Below are positions 25,574 through 33,707 of a stretch of DNA of 64,000 bases, piece after piece. Below the pieces are notes generated by a model. It was not told the origin of the DNA and did not search any database. It saw only the letters and a program-made list of their open reading frames with translations. The DNA is from SIG673 sp045638685 (GTDB lineage: Bacteria; Bacillota; Clostridia; Oscillospirales; CAG-272). Made by a program: the position numbers and the translations under genes. Location of the stretch: positions 1 through 64,000 of the forward strand of contig JAZUBT010000003.1 of the NCBI GenBank assembly GCA_045638685.1, written 5' to 3'. The stretch's first letter is position 1; each line of letters begins with the position of its first letter.

Positions 25574-26241
25574 TGAAATACCGTTTTGATAAAGCACGGA
25601 TTGCTTACACCTCCTTCTTTACCTCTCTTTCGGTTATAATGCTGGAGGTATCAATGTGGCTTGCCCCCCTTACGAAGGCTTCAACACTTTTCCGATACGT
25701 TCAGCAGCTTACCTATATTATAATGGGTGTATCTGCCCTTATCGCGGTTCTTTCTCTGCGAAAACTTATACCGAAGTCGCTTAAACGCGCTATTTTTTCA
25801 AAGCTGTTTAAGGCGGTCAAAAGGGTTACTAAAAGGATTACTCTTATATCGACCAAGGTTCTTCGAGCTATCGGAATAAAGCCGAAAAAGAGACGTAAGC
25901 TCCGCGACGAAAAGAGCTTTATATTCGGAGACGCTGACAGCAGAGCGCGTCAGAAAAGGGTTAAAAGCACTCTTAAGTGGCGAGAGCTTGAGGACAACGC
26001 CGAGAGAATGCGATTTGTTTACGTAAAGTACGTAGCAAAGGCAATAAAAAGCGGATATAAACATTTCCCGTTTAACACTCCGCGCGAGGTTCGGGACGGA
26101 CTTAAGCTTGAGGACTACACCCTCGACTACCAGCTTTTCGAGCTATACAACGGCGCAAGATATTCGGGTGGCTCTGTACCGATTTCGGACACAGAGCTTG
26201 AAAACGCGTTAAAGCTTGTGGGAGTAAGGAAAAGAATATAA
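25573..26241 (+). CDS. Membrane protein with DUF4129-like tail, MoxR/DUF58 partner
   Basis: A 222-residue protein with a GTG start that shares its first base with the stop of the DUF58 gene (TAGTG). Two spans lie at ~10-30 and 45-62, then a very basic stretch (~65-115, KRVTKRITL...KPKKRRKLR), then a soluble tail. The tail segment RMRFVYVKYVAKAIKSGYKHF...TPREV and YNGARYSG resembles DUF4129, usually the C-terminal part of a transglutaminase-like protein in MoxR loci. Here that catalytic domain is absent, so this is a short form. Function unknown. Confidence 0.65.
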   Translation: MKYRFDKARIAYTSFFTSLSVIMLEVSMWLAPLTKASTLFRYVQQLTYIIMGVSALIAVLSLRKLIPKSLKRAIFSKLFKAVKRVTKRITLISTKVLRAIGIKPKKRRKLRDEKSFIFGDADSRARQKRVKSTLKWRELEDNAERMRFVYVKYVAKAIKSGYKHFPFNTPREVRDGLKLEDYTLDYQLFELYNGARYSGGSVPISDTELENALKLVGVRKRI

Positions 26242-26243
26242 CG

Positions 26244-26273
26244 AAAAAGCCACGGAAAATCCGTGGCTTTTCT
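26244..26273 (+). terminator. Terminator of the MoxR-DUF58 unit
   Basis: AAAAAGCCACGGA pairs with TCCGTGGCTTTT in a tight stem directly after the stop codon at 26241. Confidence 0.9.
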
Positions 26274-26298
26274 TTATAATTAATTTTTGTATTTCCCC

Positions 26299-26327
26299 TT
26301 GACACACCCGGGAAAAGGTGCTATAAT
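26299..26327 (+). promoter_or_regulatory. Sigma-A promoter of the collagen-like lipoprotein gene
   Basis: TTGACA (26299-26304) and TATAAT (26322-26327) lie 17 bases apart, matching the full consensus. The predicted transcript starts near 26334, leaving a ~265-base leader before ATG 26601. Confidence 0.88.
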
Positions 26328-26333
26328 TAAGTT

Positions 26334-26600
26334 GCCAAACAAATCGAATAATGAATTTAAGGGGTATTTTTTTCTTTTAAGGGATACCTTGTGCTTTTTT
26401 CGCGCAAAATTAAACTATACGAATTTGGTAAAAATGCAAATTCCATGGTTTAAGTTTGCGTATGAGAAGGTTTTATTCCTCCTTATTTTCTTATTCCGAT
26501 TTGTTTGGCGACAATCGGAGTTTGCGTTTTTCGGGCGTTGACTACGGTTGACGCCTTTTTTATTTTGCCGAAAAATTCAAAAATCCAAAGGAGAAAACAA
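26334..26600 (+). promoter_or_regulatory. Long leader with an internal terminator-like hairpin
   Basis: No credible gene is present. Near its 3' end, GGCGTTGAC-TACG-GTTGACGCC (26534-26555, two G-U pairs) is followed by TTTTTTATTTT. It therefore has the form of an intrinsic terminator ~45 bases before the start codon. Earlier, GGTAT/ATACC can pair around 26361-26387. The layout of strong promoter, long leader and terminator fits attenuation or a riboswitch, but I recognise no known class. Confidence 0.5.
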
Positions 26601-28673
26601 ATGAAAAAACGCATTATCACTCTTCTTGTCTGTCTTTTGACGCTTGCGGTATCGCTCTGCCTTTTTACAGGGTGCGAAAAGGGTGAAAAGGGGGACGTCG
26701 GTGAAAAAGGCGAAAAGGGAGATATAGGTGAAAAAGGTGAAGCCGGAACTAACGGTAAATCCGCTTACGAGCTTGCCGTTGAGAATGGCTTTGAGGGAAC
26801 AGAGATAGAGTGGCTTGAAAGTTTATCCGCAAGTTCTTTAAGTACGCACCCACTGTTTCAAGATATGATAGAGGGAGCATACATAGGCACAACATCGGGC
26901 AAAATAGTAGCAAATTCTGCCTACAAATATATTTCCGTTTCTGTAATTCCCGGTATGAAAATTGTATATGACTATAAAGGCGCTAAAAACTCTGTTTTCG
27001 GGTTAGCATTTTATGATGAGTGCGGCTCGGTAATATCTACTGTTGCAAGTACAAATACAGATGTGATAGTTGTTCCCGAAAATACTATTGAAATGAAAGC
27101 AACGGTTAGCTCTGTAACAGATATTAATTTTTTAGCGGATTTAACGACTTTCTATTCTCATAAATATAAACCTCTCAACGAGAAGATAAGCGCTTTTGAA
27201 CTGCCAAATACGGTTGTTTATGAAAATTCAAGACTTGGTATAGCATCAGACAATGCGATACAAATATCAACGGGTTTATTTAAAGTATTACGAATTGACT
27301 TGAACGATCTTGCGGAATTTGAGCCGCAAGAACTTGCAACGGAAACCGAATATACCGGTGGTGCGAGCGCGGTTTACTGTTATAGAGCGGTGCTTACAAA
27401 CGAGGACGGACGAGCGTTAAAAAACATTTACGGAAACGGCTACACAGGAATGATGTCATTTAATGCAAGTGAACTCAAAGCAACATCGCCCACAGCAAGA
27501 TATATTTACGTATCTATGGAAATCGGGTATGAGGTCGGTTTGTTTGTGCAAGGAAGTGCAGAGTTGCCGAAATGGACGGGTGTGCCACAGTTAAAAGAAC
27601 AAGTGAACTCTATGGCAAGCGTTCAAGCGCCGATTATTGTTTTTCCAAGAAAAGTGGTAGCAGTAATAGGACACGAATTTAATATGTATTATAGAAATGT
27701 TGTTCAATGTAACAATGTTGATGACTATATTATATACTGCTCTATTTCGCCCAATCCGTCCTCGATATTCAACAAGAATAATACGAATATGTTGAGTGAT
27801 TGCTTCCGCATCACACCGCCTGAGGGAAGCGAAGGAACATACACCTTGCGTTTAAGGTTGCTTGACAAAGTAACAGGTAAAACAGTTGCAGAGAAAACAA
27901 CGGAGTTACACGTAATTGCAGATACAGCAGTTACAGGCAAAAAAGTTATGTTTATCGGCGACAGTTTAACTGATGCCGGAATCTATCCGGCGGAGATTCA
28001 ACACAACCTTTCAAACGGTGGCATTATTTCAATCGGCACAAGAAGTGATACCGTTACAATCGACGGCGTTTCACTTACTGTAAATCACGAGGGACGCGCA
28101 GGCTGGGCTTCTTACGATTATACTCGGTCAGTTCCAAATTACAGAACAGATGTTGATAATCCGTTTTGGAATGAAAAGTCGGGGGCATTTGACTTCTCGT
28201 ATTATATGACTCAGCAGGGATATGAAAGTGTTGATGTTGTTTGTATCAATCTTGGCACAAACGGTGTAAACAGCGATAAAACAATACCCGCTATTGACGA
28301 GATTATTAAGTCTATTCACGCATACGATAGCAACATTAAAATAATTGTTTCCTTGATAACGCAAGGAGCAACACAGAGTGGCTTTGGTATTAATGTGGGG
28401 ATAATGTCCGGAAGCAAATTTGATTATGATGCAATAACTCTTGTGAAGCAGTATATTGCAAAATATGACGGTGTAAACGCAAACGTTGATGTATCGGAGC
28501 TATACTTCTGTCTTGACAAGTTAAATGACTTTGACACACGAACAGAAGCCGTTTCTGCAAGAAATCCTAATACAAGGGTAGTGCAGACTAATAATGTTCA
28601 CCCAAACAAATACGGTTATTTGAAATTTGCAGACGTGTATTATAACAATATTCTATATCATCTTTCTAAATAG
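26601..28673 (+). CDS. Collagen-like lipoprotein with SGNH/GDSL hydrolase domain
   Basis: A 690-residue lipoprotein. The signal peptide ends at lipobox LFTGC (Cys25). Residues 28-54 are nine Gly-X-Y triplets rich in GEK/GDx, a collagen-like stalk, followed by the SAYELAVENGFEGTE linker often found after such repeats in surface and phage-tail proteins. A ~350-residue beta-rich middle follows. The C-terminal SGNH hydrolase domain has VMFIGDSLTDAG (GDSL 453-456, Ser455), INLGTNGVNSD (block III) and NNVHPNKYGY (His667). The usual Asp three residues before the His is Asn664. It starts behind AAAGGAG. Codon choice is more A+T-rich than its neighbours, suggesting transfer. Likely a surface esterase or glycan deacetylase (inference). 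Confidence 0.8.
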   Translation: MKKRIITLLVCLLTLAVSLCLFTGCEKGEKGDVGEKGEKGDIGEKGEAGTNGKSAYELAVENGFEGTEIEWLESLSASSLSTHPLFQDMIEGAYIGTTSGKIVANSAYKYISVSVIPGMKIVYDYKGAKNSVFGLAFYDECGSVISTVASTNTDVIVVPENTIEMKATVSSVTDINFLADLTTFYSHKYKPLNEKISAFELPNTVVYENSRLGIASDNAIQISTGLFKVLRIDLNDLAEFEPQELATETEYTGGASAVYCYRAVLTNEDGRALKNIYGNGYTGMMSFNASELKATSPTARYIYVSMEIGYEVGLFVQGSAELPKWTGVPQLKEQVNSMASVQAPIIVFPRKVVAVIGHEFNMYYRNVVQCNNVDDYIIYCSISPNPSSIFNKNNTNMLSDCFRITPPEGSEGTYTLRLRLLDKVTGKTVAEKTTELHVIADTAVTGKKVMFIGDSLTDAGIYPAEIQHNLSNGGIISIGTRSDTVTIDGVSLTVNHEGRAGWASYDYTRSVPNYRTDVDNPFWNEKSGAFDFSYYMTQQGYESVDVVCINLGTNGVNSDKTIPAIDEIIKSIHAYDSNIKIIVSLITQGATQSGFGINVGIMSGSKFDYDAITLVKQYIAKYDGVNANVDVSELYFCLDKLNDFDTRTEAVSARNPNTRVVQTNNVHPNKYGYLKFADVYYNNILYHLSK

Positions 28674-29033
28674 AGGGGGCGGAACACACCTGATCACAAG
28701 CAACGAGGGTAGCACAACCGCGAAACCGAAACACCCATTAAACCACAAAAACTCCACGGAATTTCCGTGGAGTTTTATTATATAAAAGTTTTGATCAAGC
28801 TTTTTCAAAAGCTTGCGGGGTGTGGGCGAGAAGCCCACGGAAACTTTATTGTCGCTTTTTAAAAAGCTCCGCAAAACCTCTTTGTCCGCTTTGCGCAAAA
28901 CATCACACAACAGCCATACACCGGCGGGTGCTACCCGCACGTCGCAGTTTGCCACCGCAGGCTCTGCGGCGAAGCTCGAAATGTTCGCACCGACAAAGCC
29001 GTCGCAGATTGGGTGCAGGCACATGCCTGCCGA
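28674..29033. repeat. Intergenic stretch with terminator and probable dispersed repeat
   Basis: After the lipoprotein stop, a terminator occupies 28747-28778. Beyond it the sequence is full of inverted repeats: AAGCTTTT/AAAAGCTT (28798-28815), GTGGGC/GCCCAC (28822-28838), the palindrome GCTTTTTAAAAAGC (28854-28867), and GCAGGCA/TGCCTGC (29015-29030) just after the hisIE stop. The composition turns G+C-rich and coding-like, but no ribosome-bound gene is evident. I recall similar stretches between genes in many Clostridia, so a dispersed repeat is likely; this is inference. Confidence 0.45.
28747..28778 (+). terminator. Terminator of the collagen-like lipoprotein gene
   Basis: AAAAACTCCACGGAA pairs with TTCCGTGGAGTTTTA, forming a strong stem followed by T-rich sequence, 74 bases after the stop codon. 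Confidence 0.88.
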
Positions 29034-29693
29034 TTAGGTATTGCGGTCAACAACCTTCATTTTTTTTAGGTTGCCTATCTTTTTCGCGCGGATTTCCATC
29101 TCCTTCTGTACCTCGTCAAGCGAAAGGCCGCAGATGTTCATCATTACCATAACGTGATAAAATAGGTCGTTTACCTCGCCGTTAAGCTCGGTGAGGTCCC
29201 CGTTCTTTGCCGCGATAATGGTCTCCGCGCACTCCTCGCCTACCTTTTTCAGCACCTTATCAAGTCCCTTTTCAAAGAGATAACAGGTGTAGGAGCCTTC
29301 CTCCGGGTTTTCCTTTCTGTCAGCGATAACCGCCTCAAGCGAAACAAGGGGATTTGCCTCCGGTACCTCGCCGTTTTCCTGTAAGGTACGGAAAAAACAG
29401 CTTCTGTTTCCCGTATGACACGCCGCGCCGTTCTGCTCGACAAGCACGAGCAAGGTATCCTCGTCGCAGTCGTAGTCGATTTTTATAACCCTCTGCGTGT
29501 GTCCCGACGTCGCGCCCTTGTTCCAAAGCTCTCCCCTGCTTCTGCTGTAAAACCACGTATATCCCGTTTCAAGGGTTTTGCCGAGAGACTCCTCGTTCAT
29601 ATAAGCAAGCATTAAAACTTCTTTGGTTTTATAGTCCTGAACCACCGCGGGAATAAGCTCCCCCTTTTTGAAAAATACCTTTATATCTTCCAT
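29034..29693 (-). CDS. hisI: Bifunctional phosphoribosyl-AMP cyclohydrolase / phosphoribosyl-ATP pyrophosphatase
   Basis: A 219-residue fusion catalysing histidine steps 2 and 3. The HisI half (residues ~1-110) has VLMLAYMNEESL, WFYSRSRGELWNKG, the metal-binding DYDCDEDTLL and the zinc cysteine motif ACHTGNRSCFF. The HisE half has YLFEKGLDKVLKKVGEECAETIIAAKNGD, the MazG-like Glu-rich metal site, and a final LFYHVMVMM helix. It is the last gene of the histidine operon, with AAAGGAA ahead of ATG 29693, 55 bases after hisF. Sometimes named hisIE. Confidence 0.96.
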   Translation of the reverse strand: MEDIKVFFKKGELIPAVVQDYKTKEVLMLAYMNEESLGKTLETGYTWFYSRSRGELWNKGATSGHTQRVIKIDYDCDEDTLLVLVEQNGAACHTGNRSCFFRTLQENGEVPEANPLVSLEAVIADRKENPEEGSYTCYLFEKGLDKVLKKVGEECAETIIAAKNGDLTELNGEVNDLFYHVMVMMNICGLSLDEVQKEMEIRAKKIGNLKKMKVVDRNT

Positions 29694-29748
29694 TTTTCCG
29701 TTCCTTTCTTAAATTAAACGCTCAATTTTCAACTTTAAATTTTCAACT

Positions 29749-30504
29749 TTACCTTCTCACCGGGATTCCGCAGTCGTCAAGGTAGTCCTTGACCTGCCCG
29801 ACGGTAAGCTCCTTATAGTGAAAGAGCGACGCCGCAAGAGCCGCGTCTGCGTGAGCCTCGTCGAACACCGTCTTAAAGTGTTCAAGCGCGCCGCCACCGC
29901 CCGACGCTATGACGGGTATATTTACCGCGTCGGTTACCGCTCTCGTAAGAGCCACGTCAAATCCCGCTTTGGTTCCGTCCGCATCCATGCTCGTCAGAAG
30001 TATCTCACCCGCGCCGAGCTTTTCGGCTTCCATTGCCCACTCGATAGCATCTATTCCCGTGTCAATTCTACCGCCGTTTATAAACACGTGGAAGCCCTCG
30101 TCCGTCTTTTTGGCGTCAATGGCAATAACCACGCACTGGTTACCGAATTTATCCGCGGCGCGGCTTAAAAGATACTTATCCTTAACCGCGGCGGAGTTTA
30201 CAGCCACCTTGTCGGCTCCCGCAAGGAGTATGGTGCGGAAATCCTCTACGCTTCTGATACCGCCTCCAACCGTAAGCGGCATAAAAACCTCTCTTGCCGT
30301 CCTTTCAACGACGTCCACAATGGTTTTTCTTTCCTCGTTTGACGCGGTTATATCAAGAAAAACAAGCTCGTCCGCGCCCTGCTCGTTATAAAGTCTCGCC
30401 GCCTCGACGGGGTCGCCCGCGTCGCGGAGATTTACGAAATTCGTTCCTTTAACAACTCTGCCGTTTTTTACGTCAAGGCAGGGTATTATTCTTTTGGTTA
30501 TCAT
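29749..30504 (-). CDS. hisF: Imidazole glycerol phosphate synthase, cyclase subunit
   Basis: A 251-residue TIM barrel that works with HisH to make IGP and AICAR. Marks: IIPCLDVKNGRVVKG with the catalytic Asp near residue 11, LTVGGGIRSVEDF, VIAIDAKK with the second catalytic Asp, ILLTSMDADGTKAGFD, and VIASGGGGALEHF for phosphate binding. Length matches the family. AAGGAC precedes ATG 30504. It lies between hisA and hisIE. Confidence 0.97.
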   Translation of the reverse strand: MITKRIIPCLDVKNGRVVKGTNFVNLRDAGDPVEAARLYNEQGADELVFLDITASNEERKTIVDVVERTAREVFMPLTVGGGIRSVEDFRTILLAGADKVAVNSAAVKDKYLLSRAADKFGNQCVVIAIDAKKTDEGFHVFINGGRIDTGIDAIEWAMEAEKLGAGEILLTSMDADGTKAGFDVALTRAVTDAVNIPVIASGGGGALEHFKTVFDEAHADAALAASLFHYKELTVGQVKDYLDDCGIPVRR

Positions 30505-30577
30505 TTTTAATGTCCTTGATTTTTGAAATAAATTCTTTTCTTAACCGATTGCGTGTGCGCCCCAAAAAGCGTTTTTC

Positions 30578-31291
30578 TTATCTTGCCTTTTCAAGAGCCT
30601 CGGTGAGACTAAGCGTACCGCTGTACAGCGATTTACCGCATATCGCGCCGTAAAGGTTCATTTCACGAAGCGCAATTATATCGTCAATGCTCTTTATTCC
30701 GCCCGACGCCGTTATATCACAGCTTACGCTTTCCGAAAGCCTTTTAAGCATTTCAAGGTTCGGGCCCTTAAGAGAACCGTCGCGGCTTATATCGGTGAAA
30801 ATAATGTTTTTTACTCCGATTTTTTCACATTCCCTTGCAAGATCGATATAATCAACGTCAGAGTCGCTCGTCCAACCCGAAACGCTTACCTTACCGCCCC
30901 GCGCGTCAATACCGACAATAATTCTGTCTCCGTATGCGCTTACCGCTTCGGAAAGAAGCGCTTTATTGTTTATCGCCGCAGTTCCGAGTATGACTCTGTC
31001 AACGCCGTTTTCAAGGTAGCTTTTCACCGTTTCCATTGAACGGATACCGCCGCCGACCTCGGTTTTCATACCGACCGATCTGGCAATAGCGCTGATAAGC
31101 TCCCTTCCGTCGGTGCTACCCGATTTCGCTCCGGAAAGATCCACAAGGTGGAGATACTCCGCCCCCGCCTCCTCAAATTTTTTCGCGGCAAGAAACGGAT
31201 CCTCGGCTACCTTTTCAGCCGTTTCGTAGGCGCCCTGATAAAGCCTTACCGCCCTTCCGTCAAGTATATCTATCGCTGGTAAAATAATCAT
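30578..31291 (-). CDS. hisA: ProFAR isomerase (HisA)
   Basis: A 237-residue half-barrel-duplicated TIM protein that isomerises ProFAR to PRFAR. Marks: MIILPAIDILDGRAVRLYQG with the catalytic Asp in AID, EVGGGIRSMETV, VGIDARGGKVSVSGW with the second catalytic Asp, IIFTDISRDGSLKGP and TASGGIKSIDDI. I chose ATG 31291 over the in-frame ATG 31321 because GGAGAG stands just ahead of it and family members begin at MIILPAID. Located between hisH and hisF. Confidence 0.96.
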   Translation of the reverse strand: MIILPAIDILDGRAVRLYQGAYETAEKVAEDPFLAAKKFEEAGAEYLHLVDLSGAKSGSTDGRELISAIARSVGMKTEVGGGIRSMETVKSYLENGVDRVILGTAAINNKALLSEAVSAYGDRIIVGIDARGGKVSVSGWTSDSDVDYIDLARECEKIGVKNIIFTDISRDGSLKGPNLEMLKRLSESVSCDITASGGIKSIDDIIALREMNLYGAICGKSLYSGTLSLTEALEKAR

Positions 31292-31394
31292 TTTTCTCTC
31301 CGTGCCGCTGCTGTAAATCACGTAGCGGCTCTTTTTACGTTTATTTTAAAGCCGATTTACGTCAGTCTGTTTAAAAAACAGAACCCAAAATCGC

Positions 31395-32015
31395 TTAAAG
31401 AATTTTTCCGAAATTTTTAAGGAGCGTAAGCCCCGCGTCGCCGCTTTTTTCGGGGTGGAACTGCGTTCCGTAAACGTTACCGCTGCTTACTATCGCTGTT
31501 ACGTCCTCACCGTATTCGGTGGTTGCAGTAAGCTGCGCTCTATCCGAGCACTCACCCATATACGAATGAACAAAGTAAAAGCAGGTTCCGTCGTCGATGC
31601 CGTCAAGCAGCGGGCAGTCGTTAATCTTTTTAATACCGTTATAGCCTATATGCGGGATTTTGTAGGTTTTATCCGTCTGTCCCGCTTTAAGTCTTACAAC
31701 GCTACCCTTAATAAAGCCAAGTCCGTCGCTCTCCTTAAATTCGTAGCTTTTTTCAAAAAGCAGCTGCATACCGAGACATATTCCGAGAAGCGGCTTTTTT
31801 GCCGTTTCCTCTCTTATAAACTCGGGAAAGGAAAGGTTATTTAAAAGCTCAATGGCGTCGGGAAACGCACCCACGCCCGGCAGTATAAGTCCGTCCGCCC
31901 TTGAAAGCTCCGTTTTATCGTTTGAAATGAAGGACGAAAGTCCTATGTATTTAAGCGCGTTTTCAACGGAATGGAGATTACCCATTCCGTAGTCTATTAT
32001 ACCTATTTTTTTCAT
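31395..32015 (-). CDS. hisH: Imidazole glycerol phosphate synthase, glutamine amidotransferase subunit
   Basis: A 206-residue class I amidotransferase supplying ammonia to HisF. It has IIDYGMGNLHSVENAL at the start, LPGVGAF, the nucleophile elbow LLGICLGMQLLFEKS (Cys ~82), and GTQFHPEKSGD with the catalytic His-Pro-Glu. Only a weak GGAAA ribosome binding site is visible, so translation may depend on hisB upstream, 36 bases away. Size is normal. Confidence 0.96.
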   Translation of the reverse strand: MKKIGIIDYGMGNLHSVENALKYIGLSSFISNDKTELSRADGLILPGVGAFPDAIELLNNLSFPEFIREETAKKPLLGICLGMQLLFEKSYEFKESDGLGFIKGSVVRLKAGQTDKTYKIPHIGYNGIKKINDCPLLDGIDDGTCFYFVHSYMGECSDRAQLTATTEYGEDVTAIVSSGNVYGTQFHPEKSGDAGLTLLKNFGKIL

Positions 32016-32051
32016 TTTATAAATTTCCGTAACCTGATATTTCTATACCGC

Positions 32052-32633
32052 TTAAAGCACTCCCTTAGCAGAAAGCACTCCGTTTCCGCTTAATGTAACA
32101 GCTTCCCTTATCGCTCTTGCTACCGCCTTGTAAACAGCTTCTGTTATATGATGCTCGTTTGCGCCGTATTCAAGTCTTACGTGGAGAGTTGCGCCCATAT
32201 TAACCGCAAGCGCGCGCATAAATTCCTCGGTAAGCTGCGCGTCGTAATCACCTACCGTAGCCGCGGTAAGCGGAACGTTATAGGCAAGGAACGGTCTGCC
32301 GCTTATGTCGATAGCCGCAAACGCGAGCGCCTCGTCCATAGGAACGTAGGAAAAACCGAAACGCTTTATTCCACCCTTATCCTTAAGCGCCTCGGCAAAA
32401 AGTGAGCCGAGAACTATTCCGACGTCCTCTACGCTATGATGACCGTCAACGAGCAGGTCTCCGCTCATTTCAAGGCTGACGTTAAAGCCGCCGTGAACAC
32501 AGAAGGAATTTAACATATGGTCAAAAAAACCGATACCGCTGCTTCCCGTAAGACCGCCCTTTTCGACGTCAAGAGTAAGCGACATTTTAATATCCGTTTC
32601 CTTTGTTCTTCTGATTTTTTCCGCTGTTCTCAT
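32052..32633 (-). CDS. hisB: Imidazoleglycerol-phosphate dehydratase
   Basis: A 193-residue monofunctional IGPD, without the histidinol-phosphatase domain fused in E. coli. The paired manganese-binding motifs are present: GFFDHMLNSFCVHGGF, DGHHSVEDVGI and the later EEFMRAL and EYGANEHHITEAVYKA. An earlier in-frame ATG (32648) exists, but the sequence between the two ATGs is AGGAGA, an ideal ribosome binding site six bases before ATG 32633, so the second is taken. It follows hisC directly. A histidinol-phosphatase must be encoded elsewhere. Confidence 0.95.
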   Translation of the reverse strand: MRTAEKIRRTKETDIKMSLTLDVEKGGLTGSSGIGFFDHMLNSFCVHGGFNVSLEMSGDLLVDGHHSVEDVGIVLGSLFAEALKDKGGIKRFGFSYVPMDEALAFAAIDISGRPFLAYNVPLTAATVGDYDAQLTEEFMRALAVNMGATLHVRLEYGANEHHITEAVYKAVARAIREAVTLSGNGVLSAKGVL

Positions 32634-32648
32634 TATTTTTCTCCTCAT

Positions 32649-33707
32649 TTATATACTGATATTTTTAAATTCCTTTACAAGAGCCTCGTTTTCGCTCGGT
32701 TTTCCTGCGGTTATCCTCATTCCGCCACCCGTAAGCCTTACCGAAATATCCTTTTCTCTTAAATACTCCGACACCTTAACTCCGTTTTCCTTTTTATTAA
32801 AACGGAGAAAAACAAAGTTAGCGTGGCTTTCTCTAAGACTAAAGCCGAGCCTTTCTTCAAGGGGCTTTAGCTCTCTGTAAAGATAGCTTACCCCGTCCTT
32901 TATTTTTTCTATATTTTCGGAAAACGCTGAAAACTCTCCCATCGCCGCCGCGACCGCCGCCTGAGTTACGGTATTCATATTGTAAGGGCTTTTGGTCTTT
33001 TTAAGCGCCGAGATAAGCTCCTTATTCGATACCGCAAAGCCGCAACGAAGTCCCGCAAGACCGATTTTTGATACCGTTTTAAGTACTATAAGATTTTTTC
33101 TTTCGCCGGTTTCCGGTATAACGCTTTCGGGCTCCCGCGCAAACTCCATATACGCTTCGTCAATGACCACCACGGCATCTACTCTGTCGGTAAAGTCAAG
33201 AAGCGTTTTTCTGTCGTACATAACACCTGTGGGATTACACGGGTTTGAAATTATAACAAGCCCTGCCTTTTCCTTTTCGCAAAGAGCGGAAAGCTCGTTA
33301 AAATCTATATCCATTCCGTCCCTTTTCTTGTAGCTTACTATTTCTCGTCCCGAAAACTCGGAATAAAAGCGGTACATTGAAAAGTCCGGTTCGCATATAA
33401 CTATCTTACCCCCGTCGGCAAGAAAGGTGTTGATTATCAGCGCGATAAGCTCGTCCGAGCCATCTCCCGCGACAAGTCTTTCAGGCTCCGCACAAGCGTA
33501 TTTTCCGTAGGCATAAAGCAGCTCTGTCATTTCCGGGTCAGGGTATCTGTTTATGTTTTCGTAGCTTACCGCCTTACTAATCGCGTGGAGAACGCTTTTC
33601 GGCGTTTCGTAGGGACTTTCGTTTGCGTCAAGCTTTATTTTAGGACAGGAGGTGTCGGGAACGTACTCCTTCATCTCCGCTATTCTTTCGGGAACGTATT
33701 TATTCAT
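32649..33707 (-). CDS. hisC: Histidinol-phosphate aminotransferase
   Basis: A 352-residue PLP-dependent class I/II aminotransferase. The N-terminal substrate region is KLDANESPYETP. VISNPCNPTGVMYDR and VIDEAYMEF form the cofactor pocket, and VLKTVSKIGLAGLRCGFAV contains the Schiff-base Lys. MNTVTQAAVAAA and GMRITAGKP complete the pattern. It converts imidazole-acetol phosphate to histidinol phosphate, and such enzymes often accept aromatic keto acids too. Its start overlaps hisD by four bases (ATGA). Confidence 0.95.
   Translation of the reverse strand: MNKYVPERIAEMKEYVPDTSCPKIKLDANESPYETPKSVLHAISKAVSYENINRYPDPEMTELLYAYGKYACAEPERLVAGDGSDELIALIINTFLADGGKIVICEPDFSMYRFYSEFSGREIVSYKKRDGMDIDFNELSALCEKEKAGLVIISNPCNPTGVMYDRKTLLDFTDRVDAVVVIDEAYMEFAREPESVIPETGERKNLIVLKTVSKIGLAGLRCGFAVSNKELISALKKTKSPYNMNTVTQAAVAAAMGEFSAFSENIEKIKDGVSYLYRELKPLEERLGFSLRESHANFVFLRFNKKENGVKVSEYLREKDISVRLTGGGMRITAGKPSENEALVKEFKNISI

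Noticed and set aside
26287..26541. 84-codon frame over the promoter and leader of the lipoprotein gene
   Set aside because: It begins upstream of the TTGACA/TATAAT promoter, has no ribosome binding site and overlaps the leader terminator region.
28653..29024. 123-codon minus-strand frame beside hisIE
   Set aside because: It runs through a terminator hairpin and several palindromes, has no ribosome binding site and looks like translation of a non-coding repeat.
29694..29748. Direct repeat of TTTTCAACTTTA between hisIE and hisF
   Set aside because: Only a dozen bases in A+T-rich sequence; likely chance or minor slippage.
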